From Acetatifactor sp. (lineage in GTDB: Bacteria; Bacillota; Clostridia; Lachnospirales; Lachnospiraceae), in the NCBI GenBank assembly GCA_016293615.1, contig JAEDDX010000062.1, positions 1-13,839 of the forward strand: 13,839 nt of DNA. Reading direction: 5' to 3'. The notes below the pieces were generated by a model. The model did not search any database and was not told the origin of the DNA. It saw only the letters and a list, made by a program, of their open reading frames with translations. The position numbers and the translations under genes are program-made. Below are positions 6,941-13,690 of this stretch, piece after piece; within the stretch, counting starts at the first letter, position 1; the number at the start of each line of letters is the position of its first letter.

Positions 6941-6941
6941 C

Positions 6942-6970
6942 TTGTATTTTGTGCCAAAATGAGTTATATT
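6942..6970 (+). promoter_or_regulatory. Sigma-A-type promoter for the ireB-ruvX operon
   Basis: TTGTAT (6942-6947) and TATATT (6965-6970) are separated by 17 bp in the 82-bp gap between the mtaB stop and ireB. The start site would be near 6977, about 45 bases before the ireB ATG. No terminator is seen after mtaB, so read-through from mtaB is also likely. Confidence 0.65.
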
Positions 6971-7022
6971 AAAAGAATGGTACTTGGTGGGACTATGCAG
7001 AAAAGGAAGGCACGGTAGGAGT

Positions 7023-7286
7023 ATGCAGAATCTGGGGAATACACAATATTTTAAGGTCGAGGCTGAGCCGGAGACAGGGGCGCATGTGGTCCTTGCCGCC
7101 GTATACGAAGCGCTGCGCGAGAAGGGTTACAATCCGGTGAATCAGATTGTGGGATATATCATGAGCGGTGACCCCACATATATCACCAGCCATAAGAATG
7201 CACGAAGCCTGATTATGAAGGTAGAGAGAGACGAGCTGGTGGAGGAGCTTCTGACAGAGTACATCCGCAATAAGAACTGGAAGTAA
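7023..7286 (+). CDS. ireB: IreB family regulatory phosphoprotein (UPF0297/DUF965)
   Basis: IreB is a small cytoplasmic regulator first described in Enterococcus faecalis as a substrate of the PASTA kinase IreK, affecting cephalosporin resistance. The 87 residues carry the family core EKGYNPVNQIVGYIMSGDP, then HKNARS and ERDELVEELL. I chose ATG 7023 because MQNLGNTQYF fits the family N-terminus and length (about 80-90 residues); AGGAAGG lies 12 bases upstream. In E. faecalis the phosphorylated threonines are T4 and T7, as I recall; here T7 is kept and position 4 is leucine. The order ireB-ruvX-DUF1292 is widely conserved in firmicutes (B. subtilis yrzL-yrrK-yrzB). No kinase gene is in the window. 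Confidence 0.93.
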   Translation: MQNLGNTQYFKVEAEPETGAHVVLAAVYEALREKGYNPVNQIVGYIMSGDPTYITSHKNARSLIMKVERDELVEELLTEYIRNKNWK

Positions 7287-7305
7287 GGTCCGGGAACAAA
7301 AGAGA

Positions 7306-7324
7306 GCCTGTCCGGCAGACAGGC
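7306..7324 (+). other. Short perfect hairpin upstream of ruvX
   Basis: GCCTGTC (7306-7312) pairs with GACAGGC (7318-7324) around a 5-nt loop in the 60-bp ireB-ruvX gap. No T tract follows, so it is not a standard terminator. It ends six bases before the GAAAGG ribosome binding site of ruvX and might act as an mRNA stability or processing element within the operon. Confidence 0.4.
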
Positions 7325-7346
7325 GCAAACGAAAGGCAGATATCGT

Positions 7347-7793
7347 ATGAAAATCATGGGACTGGATTTCGGCTCCAGGACAGTGGGTGTGGCGATCAGC
7401 GACAGCCTGCTTGTGACTGCGCAGGGAGTGGAGATCATCAGACGGAAAGAGGAGAATAAATTACGGCAGACGCTTGCGAGGATCGAGGCGCTGATTCTGG
7501 AGAATGAGGTCACCGAGATCGTGCTCGGGTTACCTAAGAATATGAACGCAACGGAGGGCGAGCGTGTCGAGCTGACCATGGATTTCAAGGAGAAGCTCGA
7601 GAGAAGGACGGGACTGCCCGTTCATCTGTGGGATGAGAGACTGACGACTGTAGCTGCGGACAAGGCGATGATGGAAGCCGGCATCCGCCGCGAGAACCGA
7701 AAAGACTATGTGGATATGATTGCCGCAACGCTGATTCTGCAGGGTTACCTGGACAGAAGAAGCATGCAGCTGAAAGAGGAACAGATAAGATGA
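7347..7793 (+). CDS. ruvX: RuvX/YqgF family Holliday junction resolvase-like nuclease
   Basis: RuvX has an RNase H-like fold; E. coli YqgF is implicated in 16S/23S rRNA processing, and family members show Holliday-junction resolvase activity. The 148 residues show the expected motifs: first-strand GLDFGSRTVGVAI with acidic D7, VLGLPKNMNATEGER, WDERLTT with the second acidic residue, and KDYVDMIAA with the third. GAAAGG lies ten bases before the ATG. The stop overlaps the start of the DUF1292 gene (ATGA at 7790-7793), so the two are translationally coupled. Whether the physiological role is DNA repair or rRNA maturation cannot be decided from sequence; the RNA-centred neighbourhood fits the latter. 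Confidence 0.93.
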   Translation: MKIMGLDFGSRTVGVAISDSLLVTAQGVEIIRRKEENKLRQTLARIEALILENEVTEIVLGLPKNMNATEGERVELTMDFKEKLERRTGLPVHLWDERLTTVAADKAMMEAGIRRENRKDYVDMIAATLILQGYLDRRSMQLKEEQIR

Positions 7794-8053
7794 TCAAGCA
7801 GGAAAAAATTAAGTTCGCACTGGACGAAGACGATTTTGTGGAGTTCTATGTATTGGAGCAGACCAGAATCGGCGGTGTGGATTATCTTCTTGTCACGGAT
7901 GCCGAGGAGGGCGACGGTGAGGCTCTGATTTTGAAGGATACTTCCAAAGACGGCGAGGAGCAGGCTGTTTACACCATCGTTGACGATGACGACGAACTCG
8001 ACGCTGTGGCAGGCGTTTTTGCAAATATGCTGGAGGATGTAGACCTTCAGTAA
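7790..8053 (+). CDS. DUF1292 family protein (YrzB-like)
   Basis: This 87-residue, strongly acidic protein matches the DUF1292 pattern: an FxLDEDDFVEFYVLEQ start, GVDYLLVTDAEEGDGEALILK in the middle, and an acidic YTIVDDDDELDAVAGVF end. Its biochemical function is unknown; it nearly always sits with ireB and ruvX, as here. It is predicted cytoplasmic, with no signal peptide or membrane segment. It overlaps the ruvX stop by four bases and ends 16 bp before the RNase J start, so it is internal to the operon. Confidence 0.88.
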   Translation: MIKQEKIKFALDEDDFVEFYVLEQTRIGGVDYLLVTDAEEGDGEALILKDTSKDGEEQAVYTIVDDDDELDAVAGVFANMLEDVDLQ

Positions 8054-8069
8054 CGGAGGATTTTAGAAA

Positions 8070-9743
8070 TTGAAGAAAAAAGAAAAGAGCAATGTCTCTA
8101 AGCTGAAAATCATTCCTTTGGGCGGCTTGGAGCAGATTGGTATGAACATTACTGCCTTCGAATACGAGGACAGTATTGTTGTGGTGGACTGCGGGCTTTC
8201 TTTCCCGGCGGACGATATGCTGGGAATCGACCTTGTCATCCCCGACACCACCTACCTGAAGGATAACATTGACAAGGTAAAAGGATTTGTCATCACGCAC
8301 GGACATGAGGACCACATCGGTGCGATGCCTTATGTGTTAAAGGAAATCAATGTTCCCATCTACGCGACCAGACTGACGATGGGAATTATCGAGAATAAGT
8401 TCCGCGAGCATGAGCTTTTGAAAACCACCAAGAGAAAGGTAGTGAAGTTCGGACAGAGCATCAATCTGGGACAGTTTCGCGTAGAGTTCATCCGCACCAA
8501 CCACAGTATCGTGGATGCGGCAGCGCTGGCGATCACTTCTCCCGCTGGCGTCGTGATCCATACCGGTGACTTCAAGGTGGACTATACCCCCGTCTTCGGC
8601 GATGCGATCGATCTGCAGCGTTTTGCCGAGCTCGGCAGAAAGGGCGTGCTTGCCCTGATGTGCGACTCCACCAATGCAGAGCGTCCCGGCTTTACCCCTT
8701 CTGAAAAAACTGTGGGTAAGACCTTCGACAATTTGTTTGAAGAACATAAGAATACCAGAATTTTCGTAGCGACCTTCGCTTCCAACGTGGACCGTGTACA
8801 GCAGATCATCAACACGGCAAACCGGTTTGGCAGAAAGGTATGCGTGGAAGGCCGCAGCATGGTGAGCATCATCGAGACGGCAAGAAATCTGGAGTGCATC
8901 AGTATCCCTGAGAATACCCTGATCGAGATCGACCAGATGAAGAATTACCCCGACGACCAGCAGGTGATCATTACCACAGGAAGTCAGGGCGAGAGTATGG
9001 CGGCGCTCAGCAGAATGGCGAGCGGGGTTCACAGAAAGATTACCATCGGCGCGGGAGATACCGTCATCTTCTCCTCCAACCCGATTCCCGGCAACGAGAA
9101 GTCGGTTACAAAGGTCATCAACGAGCTCCTTCGCAAGGGAGCGGACGTGATCTTCCAGGATGCGCATGTCTCCGGCCATGCCTGTCAGGAGGAGATCAAG
9201 CTGATGTATACGCTGATACGCCCGAAGTACGCGATCCCCGTCCACGGAGAATATAAGCATCTGAAGGCACAGGCGAAGATCGCAAACTCTCTGGGCATCA
9301 GCAAGGAGAACACCTTTATCTTAAGCTCCGGAGATGTGCTGGAGCTGGATGAGGAGAGCGCAAAGGTCGTCGGAAAGGTGCCCACCGGAGGTATTCTGGT
9401 AGACGGACTGGGCGTGGGAGATGTCGGAAATGTGGTGCTTCGCGACAGACAGCACCTGGCGGAGGACGGCATCATGGTCGTTGTGATGAGCCTGGACAGC
9501 TGTACGGGCGAATTGCTGTCCGGTCCGGACATTGTCTCCCGGGGCTTTGTCTATGTGAAAGAGGCCGATGAACTCATCGAAGAGGCACGCTGCGTGGTCA
9601 ACGAAGCCCTGCAGAAGTGCTTTGACAGAAATATCACCGACTGGGGAAAACTCAAGAGCACCACAAAGGATGCTCTGGGCGAGTTTGTTTGGAAGAAGAC
9701 CAAGCGCCGTCCGATGATTTTGCCCATTATTATGGAGGTCTAG
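8070..9743 (+). CDS. rnj: Ribonuclease J
   Basis: RNase J is a metallo-beta-lactamase/beta-CASP nuclease with 5'-3' exo- and endonuclease activity on mRNA and rRNA. The 557-residue length is normal. It starts at TTG 8070, nine bases after a strong GGAGGA; no ATG fits the family start (KLKIIPLGGLEQIGMN). Two-zinc-site residues are present: H77, H79, D81 and H82 (HGHEDH), H145 (NHSIVDAA) and D167 (HTGDFKVD). The beta-CASP segment includes ASNVDRVQQI, ITTGSQGE and HVSGHA, and HGEYKHLKAQA follows. The C-terminal domain is complete. It cannot be assigned to J1 or J2, so I use rnj. It sits between DUF1292 and a YlbF-family gene, an insertion relative to B. subtilis gene order. Confidence 0.95.
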   Translation: MKKKEKSNVSKLKIIPLGGLEQIGMNITAFEYEDSIVVVDCGLSFPADDMLGIDLVIPDTTYLKDNIDKVKGFVITHGHEDHIGAMPYVLKEINVPIYATRLTMGIIENKFREHELLKTTKRKVVKFGQSINLGQFRVEFIRTNHSIVDAAALAITSPAGVVIHTGDFKVDYTPVFGDAIDLQRFAELGRKGVLALMCDSTNAERPGFTPSEKTVGKTFDNLFEEHKNTRIFVATFASNVDRVQQIINTANRFGRKVCVEGRSMVSIIETARNLECISIPENTLIEIDQMKNYPDDQQVIITTGSQGESMAALSRMASGVHRKITIGAGDTVIFSSNPIPGNEKSVTKVINELLRKGADVIFQDAHVSGHACQEEIKLMYTLIRPKYAIPVHGEYKHLKAQAKIANSLGISKENTFILSSGDVLELDEESAKVVGKVPTGGILVDGLGVGDVGNVVLRDRQHLAEDGIMVVVMSLDSCTGELLSGPDIVSRGFVYVKEADELIEEARCVVNEALQKCFDRNITDWGKLKSTTKDALGEFVWKKTKRRPMILPIIMEV

Positions 9744-9749
9744 TAAGCA

Positions 9750-10070
9750 ATGAGCAGTATCGACCGTGCCACGGAAAGCTTCGTGAAAGCCATCAAGAGC
9801 AGCGAGGAATACCTGGCTTACCGCGCAGAGCTTGAGAAGATTCTCGGACAGCCCGGATTAAAAGAACGCATCGATGAGTTCCGTGAGCGCAATTTCAGAA
9901 TGCAGGCAGAGCAGGATATTGATTTCGAGAGGCTGGACCGCTTTGAGAAGGAGTATGAGAATTTCAGGCAGGAACCGTTGGTCGCCGATTTTCTGGCAGC
10001 GGAGCTGGCTTTCTGCAAAATGATGCAGGAGGCCACCGACGAGATCATCCGGGAAATCGACTTTCAGTAG
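9750..10070 (+). CDS. YlbF/YmcA family protein
   Basis: The 106-residue, mostly helical, charged protein matches the YlbF/YmcA (Com_YlbF) family. It has a pattern of SEEYLAYRAELEKILGQPGL, then IDEFRERNFRMQ, and a C-terminal helix ending in MMQEATDEIIREID. In B. subtilis YlbF, YmcA and YaaT form a complex that affects competence, sporulation and biofilm and directs RNase Y-dependent mRNA maturation. This gene starts six bases after the RNase J stop, and its GGAGG ribosome binding site lies in the end of that gene. The tight coupling to a nuclease fits a role in RNA turnover, but that is inference. No cysteines for the Fe-S binding reported for the complex are evident apart from one in AFCKMM. 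Confidence 0.82.
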   Translation: MSSIDRATESFVKAIKSSEEYLAYRAELEKILGQPGLKERIDEFRERNFRMQAEQDIDFERLDRFEKEYENFRQEPLVADFLAAELAFCKMMQEATDEIIREIDFQ

Positions 10071-10090
10071 CAGACAAAAAGGAGCAGAAT

Positions 10091-10480
10091 ATGAAAACAG
10101 GAAGTGTAGTGGCGGCTGTCTTTGGCGCGGTCTTTCGTGTTTGTGTGGCAGTGGCCGCCATATATCTGATTTATAACGGGGCAGTGATGTGCTACAACTA
10201 TGGTTATCGGATCTTTACCGAACCGCCCGTCACGACGGACGAGCAGTATGTCAGAACCGTAACGGTTGCCATCACTCCGAAAATGAGCACCATGGATATT
10301 GCCCGTCTCTTTGAAGCAAACGGACTGGTCAGAGATGCAAATCTTTTCTTTTTACAGTATTATGCGTCCGAATTCCGGGAGGATGTCAAGACCGGAACCT
10401 TTGAACTAAACACCGGTATGACCGCCGAGGAGATGATGGAGGCCATGACGGCCGAGGGTGAGTCCGGGGAAGCACAATAG
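10091..10480 (+). CDS. Short MltG/YceG-like membrane protein without the catalytic domain
   Basis: The 129 residues have one N-terminal transmembrane segment (about 6-37), then an extracellular domain of about 90 residues. VRTVTVAITPKMSTMDIARL, NGLVRDANLFFLQYY and TGTFELNTGMTAEEMMEAM follow the N-terminal LysM-like part of MltG, the endolytic murein transglycosylase that cuts nascent glycan strands. The catalytic domain with its conserved glutamate is missing; the frame ends cleanly and a well-spaced downstream gene follows, so it is not an obvious frameshift. Position supports the homology: in B. subtilis yrrL (mltG) precedes yrrM. AAAGGAG lies close to the ATG. It cannot cut murein by itself as drawn; a binding or scaffolding role is a guess. 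Confidence 0.75.
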   Translation: MKTGSVVAAVFGAVFRVCVAVAAIYLIYNGAVMCYNYGYRIFTEPPVTTDEQYVRTVTVAITPKMSTMDIARLFEANGLVRDANLFFLQYYASEFREDVKTGTFELNTGMTAEEMMEAMTAEGESGEAQ

Positions 10481-10515
10481 ACGGCGCGCATGCCCGAAGG
10501 GAACAGGAGTACCGC

Positions 10516-11211
10516 ATGATAATTGATGAGAGAATGGCTGCCTTTATCGATTCCCTGGATAGAGGCAACCCTCCTTTTTTGAATGAGATAGAAAAATACG
10601 CCCTGGAGACAGAGGTCCCTATTATCCGCAGATCCATGCAGAGTCTGCTGAAGTTTCTGATGACGCTTTTGAAGCCGAAGAATGTCCTGGAAGTCGGGAC
10701 TGCTATCGGCTTTTCTGCGTTATTGATGAGCGAGTACGGACCGGAGGACTGTCACATCACGACGATTGAAAAGTACGAGAAGAGGATCCCGATCGCACGG
10801 GAGAATTTCCAAAAAGCCGGAGCGCAGGAGCGCATTACCCTGATGGAGGGCGATGCGGCCGAAGTGTTGGCCGGACTGGACGGCAGCTTTGACCTGATCT
10901 TCATGGATGCGGCGAAGGGACAGTACATTCGTTTTCTGCCGGATGTGATCAGACTTCTGGCGCCCGGGGGAATCCTGGTCAGCGACAATGTACTGCAGGA
11001 CGGGGACATCATAGAGTCCCGCTTTGCCGTGACGAGGCGCAACAGAACGATTCATGCCCGCATGCGGGAGTATTTGTACGAGTTAAAGCACCATCCCGGG
11101 CTGGAGACCGTGATATTGCCGGTCGGGGACGGCGTGACGCTCAGTACGAGAAAATGTCCCGGACAGGAATCCCGGCATAACACGATGTGGGAAAGGAACT
11201 GTGATGTATGA
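10516..11211 (+). CDS. trmR: SAM-dependent O-methyltransferase, TrmR-like (tRNA 5-hydroxyuridine methyltransferase)
   Basis: This class I O-methyltransferase family member has 231 residues: SAM motif I VLEVGTAIGFSALLM near residues 56-70, the acidic IEKYEKR segment that binds the ribose, LIFMDAAKGQY, and SDNVLQDG with the metal-binding Asp-Asn. The family includes catechol-type methyltransferases, but B. subtilis TrmR (YrrM) converts 5-hydroxyuridine-34 of tRNA to 5-methoxyuridine. The TrmR assignment rests on context: it follows an MltG-like gene and overlaps a U32 protein by four bases (ATGA 11208-11211), the yrrL-yrrM-yrrN/O arrangement. The last 15 or so residues look like extension into the ribosome binding region of the next gene. 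AGGAG lies upstream of ATG 10516. Confidence 0.82.
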   Translation: MIIDERMAAFIDSLDRGNPPFLNEIEKYALETEVPIIRRSMQSLLKFLMTLLKPKNVLEVGTAIGFSALLMSEYGPEDCHITTIEKYEKRIPIARENFQKAGAQERITLMEGDAAEVLAGLDGSFDLIFMDAAKGQYIRFLPDVIRLLAPGGILVSDNVLQDGDIIESRFAVTRRNRTIHARMREYLYELKHHPGLETVILPVGDGVTLSTRKCPGQESRHNTMWERNCDV

Positions 11212-12449
11212 GAAAGACAGAACTTTTGATACCGGCGAGCAGTCTGGAAGTGCTTAAGACTGCCGTCGTATTCGGAGCGGACGCAGTCTATATCGGCGGG
11301 GAGGCCTTCGGCCTTCGTGCCAAGGCGAAGAATTTCTCCATGGAAGAGATGGCGGAGGGAATTGCCTTCGCGCATGCGAGAAATGTCAAGGTCTATGTGA
11401 CTGCCAACATTCTGGCCCATAACTATGATCTGGAGGGCGCAAAAGCATACTTTGCCGAGCTTCGCGATATGAAGCCGGAGACCTGTGACGCCCTGATCAT
11501 TTCCGACCCCGGAATGTTCACCCTCGCAAGACAGGTCTGGCCGGAGGTTGAGATCCATATTTCCACCCAGGCCAACAACACCAACTACTTAACCTACCGC
11601 TTCTGGTGGGAGCAGGGTGCGAAGCGCGTCGTCTCCGCGCGGGAGCTTTCCCTGGAGGAGATTCGCCAGATCAGGGAGCACATCCCGGAGGAGATGGAGA
11701 TCGAGAGCTTCATTCACGGCGCGATGTGTATCTCTTACTCGGGAAGATGCCTGCTGAGCAATTATTTCACCGGAAGGGACGCCAACCACGGAGCCTGCAC
11801 ACACCCCTGCCGCTGGAAATACGCGGTGGTGGAAGAGACCAGACCCGGCGAGTACCTGCCCGTCTACGAAAATGAGCGCGGCACCTACATTTTCAACTCC
11901 AAGGATCTGTGCATGATCGAGCACATCCCTGCGCTCGCGGAGGCCGGAATCGACAGCCTGAAAATCGAAGGCCGCATGAAGACTGCCCTGTATGTCGCGG
12001 CCGTAGCGCGGACCTACAGAAAGGCGCTCGACGATTTTGCGGTTTCAAGGGAACAGTATGAGGCAAATCTTCCCTGGTATCGCAGCGAGATCTCCAAGTG
12101 TACCTACCGCCAGTTTACGACCGGCTTCTACTTCGGAAAGCCGGATGAAAATACGCAGATTTATGACAACAATACCTATATCAACGAATATGTATATCTG
12201 GGGATCGCGGAAGAGATCAAAGACGGCCTGGTCCGCTTTGAGCAGAAAAATAAATTCAGCGTCGGCGAGACCATCGAGATCATGAAGCCGGACGGAGAGA
12301 ATGTTGAGGTGCTGGTGGAAGCGATGTACGATCAGGACATGAATCCTGTGGACAGCTGCCCCCACTCCCGTCAGATTCTGTGGGTAAAGCTCTCCGGGCA
12401 GGCAGACCGCTACGATCTGCTTCGCCGCGCGCAGACAACCGAGGAATAA
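11208..12449 (+). CDS. Peptidase U32 family protein, TrhP/YrrO-like tRNA hydroxylation factor
   Basis: The 413 residues begin with the U32 core (ELLIPASSLEVLKTAVVFGADAVYIGG in two parts, then VTANILAHNYDL), with ISTQANNTN at 118-126. The family's cysteine cluster is clear: C174, C181, C197 and C201 in GAMCISYSGRCLLSNY and GACTHPCRWKY, likely holding an Fe-S cluster. FNSKDLCMIEHIPAL, LKIEGRMKTALYVA and a C-terminal beta-barrel-like domain with VEVLVEAM follow. Although called peptidases, TrhP/YrrN/YrrO and E. coli YegQ/RlhA take part in prephenate-dependent 5-hydroxylation of tRNA U34 or rRNA C2501. Overlap with the trmR-like gene supports the tRNA role. B. subtilis has two such genes in tandem; here only the longer YrrO-like copy is present. 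Confidence 0.88.
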   Translation: MRKTELLIPASSLEVLKTAVVFGADAVYIGGEAFGLRAKAKNFSMEEMAEGIAFAHARNVKVYVTANILAHNYDLEGAKAYFAELRDMKPETCDALIISDPGMFTLARQVWPEVEIHISTQANNTNYLTYRFWWEQGAKRVVSARELSLEEIRQIREHIPEEMEIESFIHGAMCISYSGRCLLSNYFTGRDANHGACTHPCRWKYAVVEETRPGEYLPVYENERGTYIFNSKDLCMIEHIPALAEAGIDSLKIEGRMKTALYVAAVARTYRKALDDFAVSREQYEANLPWYRSEISKCTYRQFTTGFYFGKPDENTQIYDNNTYINEYVYLGIAEEIKDGLVRFEQKNKFSVGETIEIMKPDGENVEVLVEAMYDQDMNPVDSCPHSRQILWVKLSGQADRYDLLRRAQTTEE

Positions 12450-12479
12450 ACGCCAGATATCCGGGCAGAAAGGAAACCC

Positions 12480-13679
12480 ATGCAGAAATGGATGCAGCAG
12501 CATGAAAAACAGCTTCATATCGCAGTGACCGGTCTGGTGCTTTTGTACGGAGTGCTGTGCTTTTGGCTCTACTACCATCAATCCGTTGCAGTGTGGGAGG
12601 GACAGGAGGCAAGCCCGTATCAGTCGGACCTGCCCTTACATATCAGTATGATCGTTGAGGACGGATGGTACTATAGCTTCACTGCCTTCGCCTATCAGTT
12701 CCTCTACCTCCTGTTTGGAAAGACAACGATCGGAATTGCCCTGCTTCTCGCCGCCGCCTCCTGCGCGTCGGTCTATGCGACGAGAGAGCTGTTCTGCTTC
12801 TGCGCCGACTGCGGTAAGGACGCCGGTTCCGTTCGCATGACGCGCAACTGGCACTCGCTTCTGGCGGCACTGACCCTGAATCTGGTCATGCCCATCTTTA
12901 TCAGCAGAGTCGGTGAGTTTCGCTATGTCAGCTACCAGTCGGCAAATATCTGGCACAATTCCACCTATATCTGCATGAAACCGGTGGCGCTGGCGGCGTT
13001 TTTGATGTACCTGAAGCTGGAGCGAACCTACGCCGAAGGAATCACCGGAAAACAGTGGTGCGCCTTTGCCCTGATCAACATTCTCTGCACCGGGATCAAG
13101 CCCAGCTTTCTGCTGGCGTTCTCCCCCGTGATGGGAGTGTTCCTTCTCGTTGATTTATTCCGCGGGGTGAAGCTTTCCCGCATCCTTGCCTTCGGCTCAG
13201 CCCTTCTTCCAAGCGGCCTCGTCATTCTATGGCAGAATGCGGTGCTGTTCGGACAGGAAACCGGAAACGGCATTGCCTTTATCCCCTGGTATACCTTCTC
13301 CATGCACACCGCGATACCGAAGCTGGCGGTTCTTTGCTCTGTCTGCTTCTGCGGGTTGGTGATCGCTTTGACCGTGAAAAAGCTGGCGACCCGGAAACAA
13401 TATCTCTTTGCGGTCTGCATGGCGGCGCTTGGTTTCCTCGAAGCGCTCTGCCTGTCGGAGCAGGGGACCCGCGCCGTGGACGGCAACTTTGTCTGGGGCT
13501 ACAGCTTCTGCCTGTCGGTGCTCTTCACCGTCTGCGCGGTACAATGGCTGCAGCTGAAAAACACCGGAGTGTGGCGTGCCCTCCGCATCGGCCTGGGCCT
13601 CATCTACGGCCTGCACCTTTATTGCGGCCTCTACTACTTCCTAAGCCTGGTGGGCGGCGCTAGTTACTGGATGAGATAG
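12480..13679 (+). CDS. Polytopic membrane protein of unknown function
   Basis: The 399 residues contain about ten hydrophobic segments (roughly 13-33, 64-80, 82-101, 124-142, 164-178, 207-226, 233-252, 278-298, 307-324, 338-357 and 367-390). The first outer loop contains SPYQSDLPLHISM with D50 and H54, an acidic-loop arrangement that recalls GT-C glycosyltransferases. Other motifs that look conserved are SANIWHNSTYICMKP (155-168), GIKPSFLLAFSP (205-216) and RAVDGNFVWGYSF (331-343). I recognise the general style of this family from Lachnospiraceae hypotheticals but know no demonstrated function. AAAGGA lies five bases before the ATG, 30 bp after the U32 gene, so it may be the last gene of the operon. 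No terminator hairpin with a T tract follows; the 57-bp repeats start 11 bp after the stop. Confidence 0.75.
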   Translation: MQKWMQQHEKQLHIAVTGLVLLYGVLCFWLYYHQSVAVWEGQEASPYQSDLPLHISMIVEDGWYYSFTAFAYQFLYLLFGKTTIGIALLLAAASCASVYATRELFCFCADCGKDAGSVRMTRNWHSLLAALTLNLVMPIFISRVGEFRYVSYQSANIWHNSTYICMKPVALAAFLMYLKLERTYAEGITGKQWCAFALINILCTGIKPSFLLAFSPVMGVFLLVDLFRGVKLSRILAFGSALLPSGLVILWQNAVLFGQETGNGIAFIPWYTFSMHTAIPKLAVLCSVCFCGLVIALTVKKLATRKQYLFAVCMAALGFLEALCLSEQGTRAVDGNFVWGYSFCLSVLFTVCAVQWLQLKNTGVWRALRIGLGLIYGLHLYCGLYYFLSLVGGASYWMR

Positions 13680-13690
13680 CTCGACTCTTT

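Noticed and set aside
12045..12581. Long minus-strand open frame opposite the U32 and membrane-protein genes
   Set aside because: It lies antisense to well-supported genes, has no recognisable domain, and is a by-product of GC-rich codon usage.
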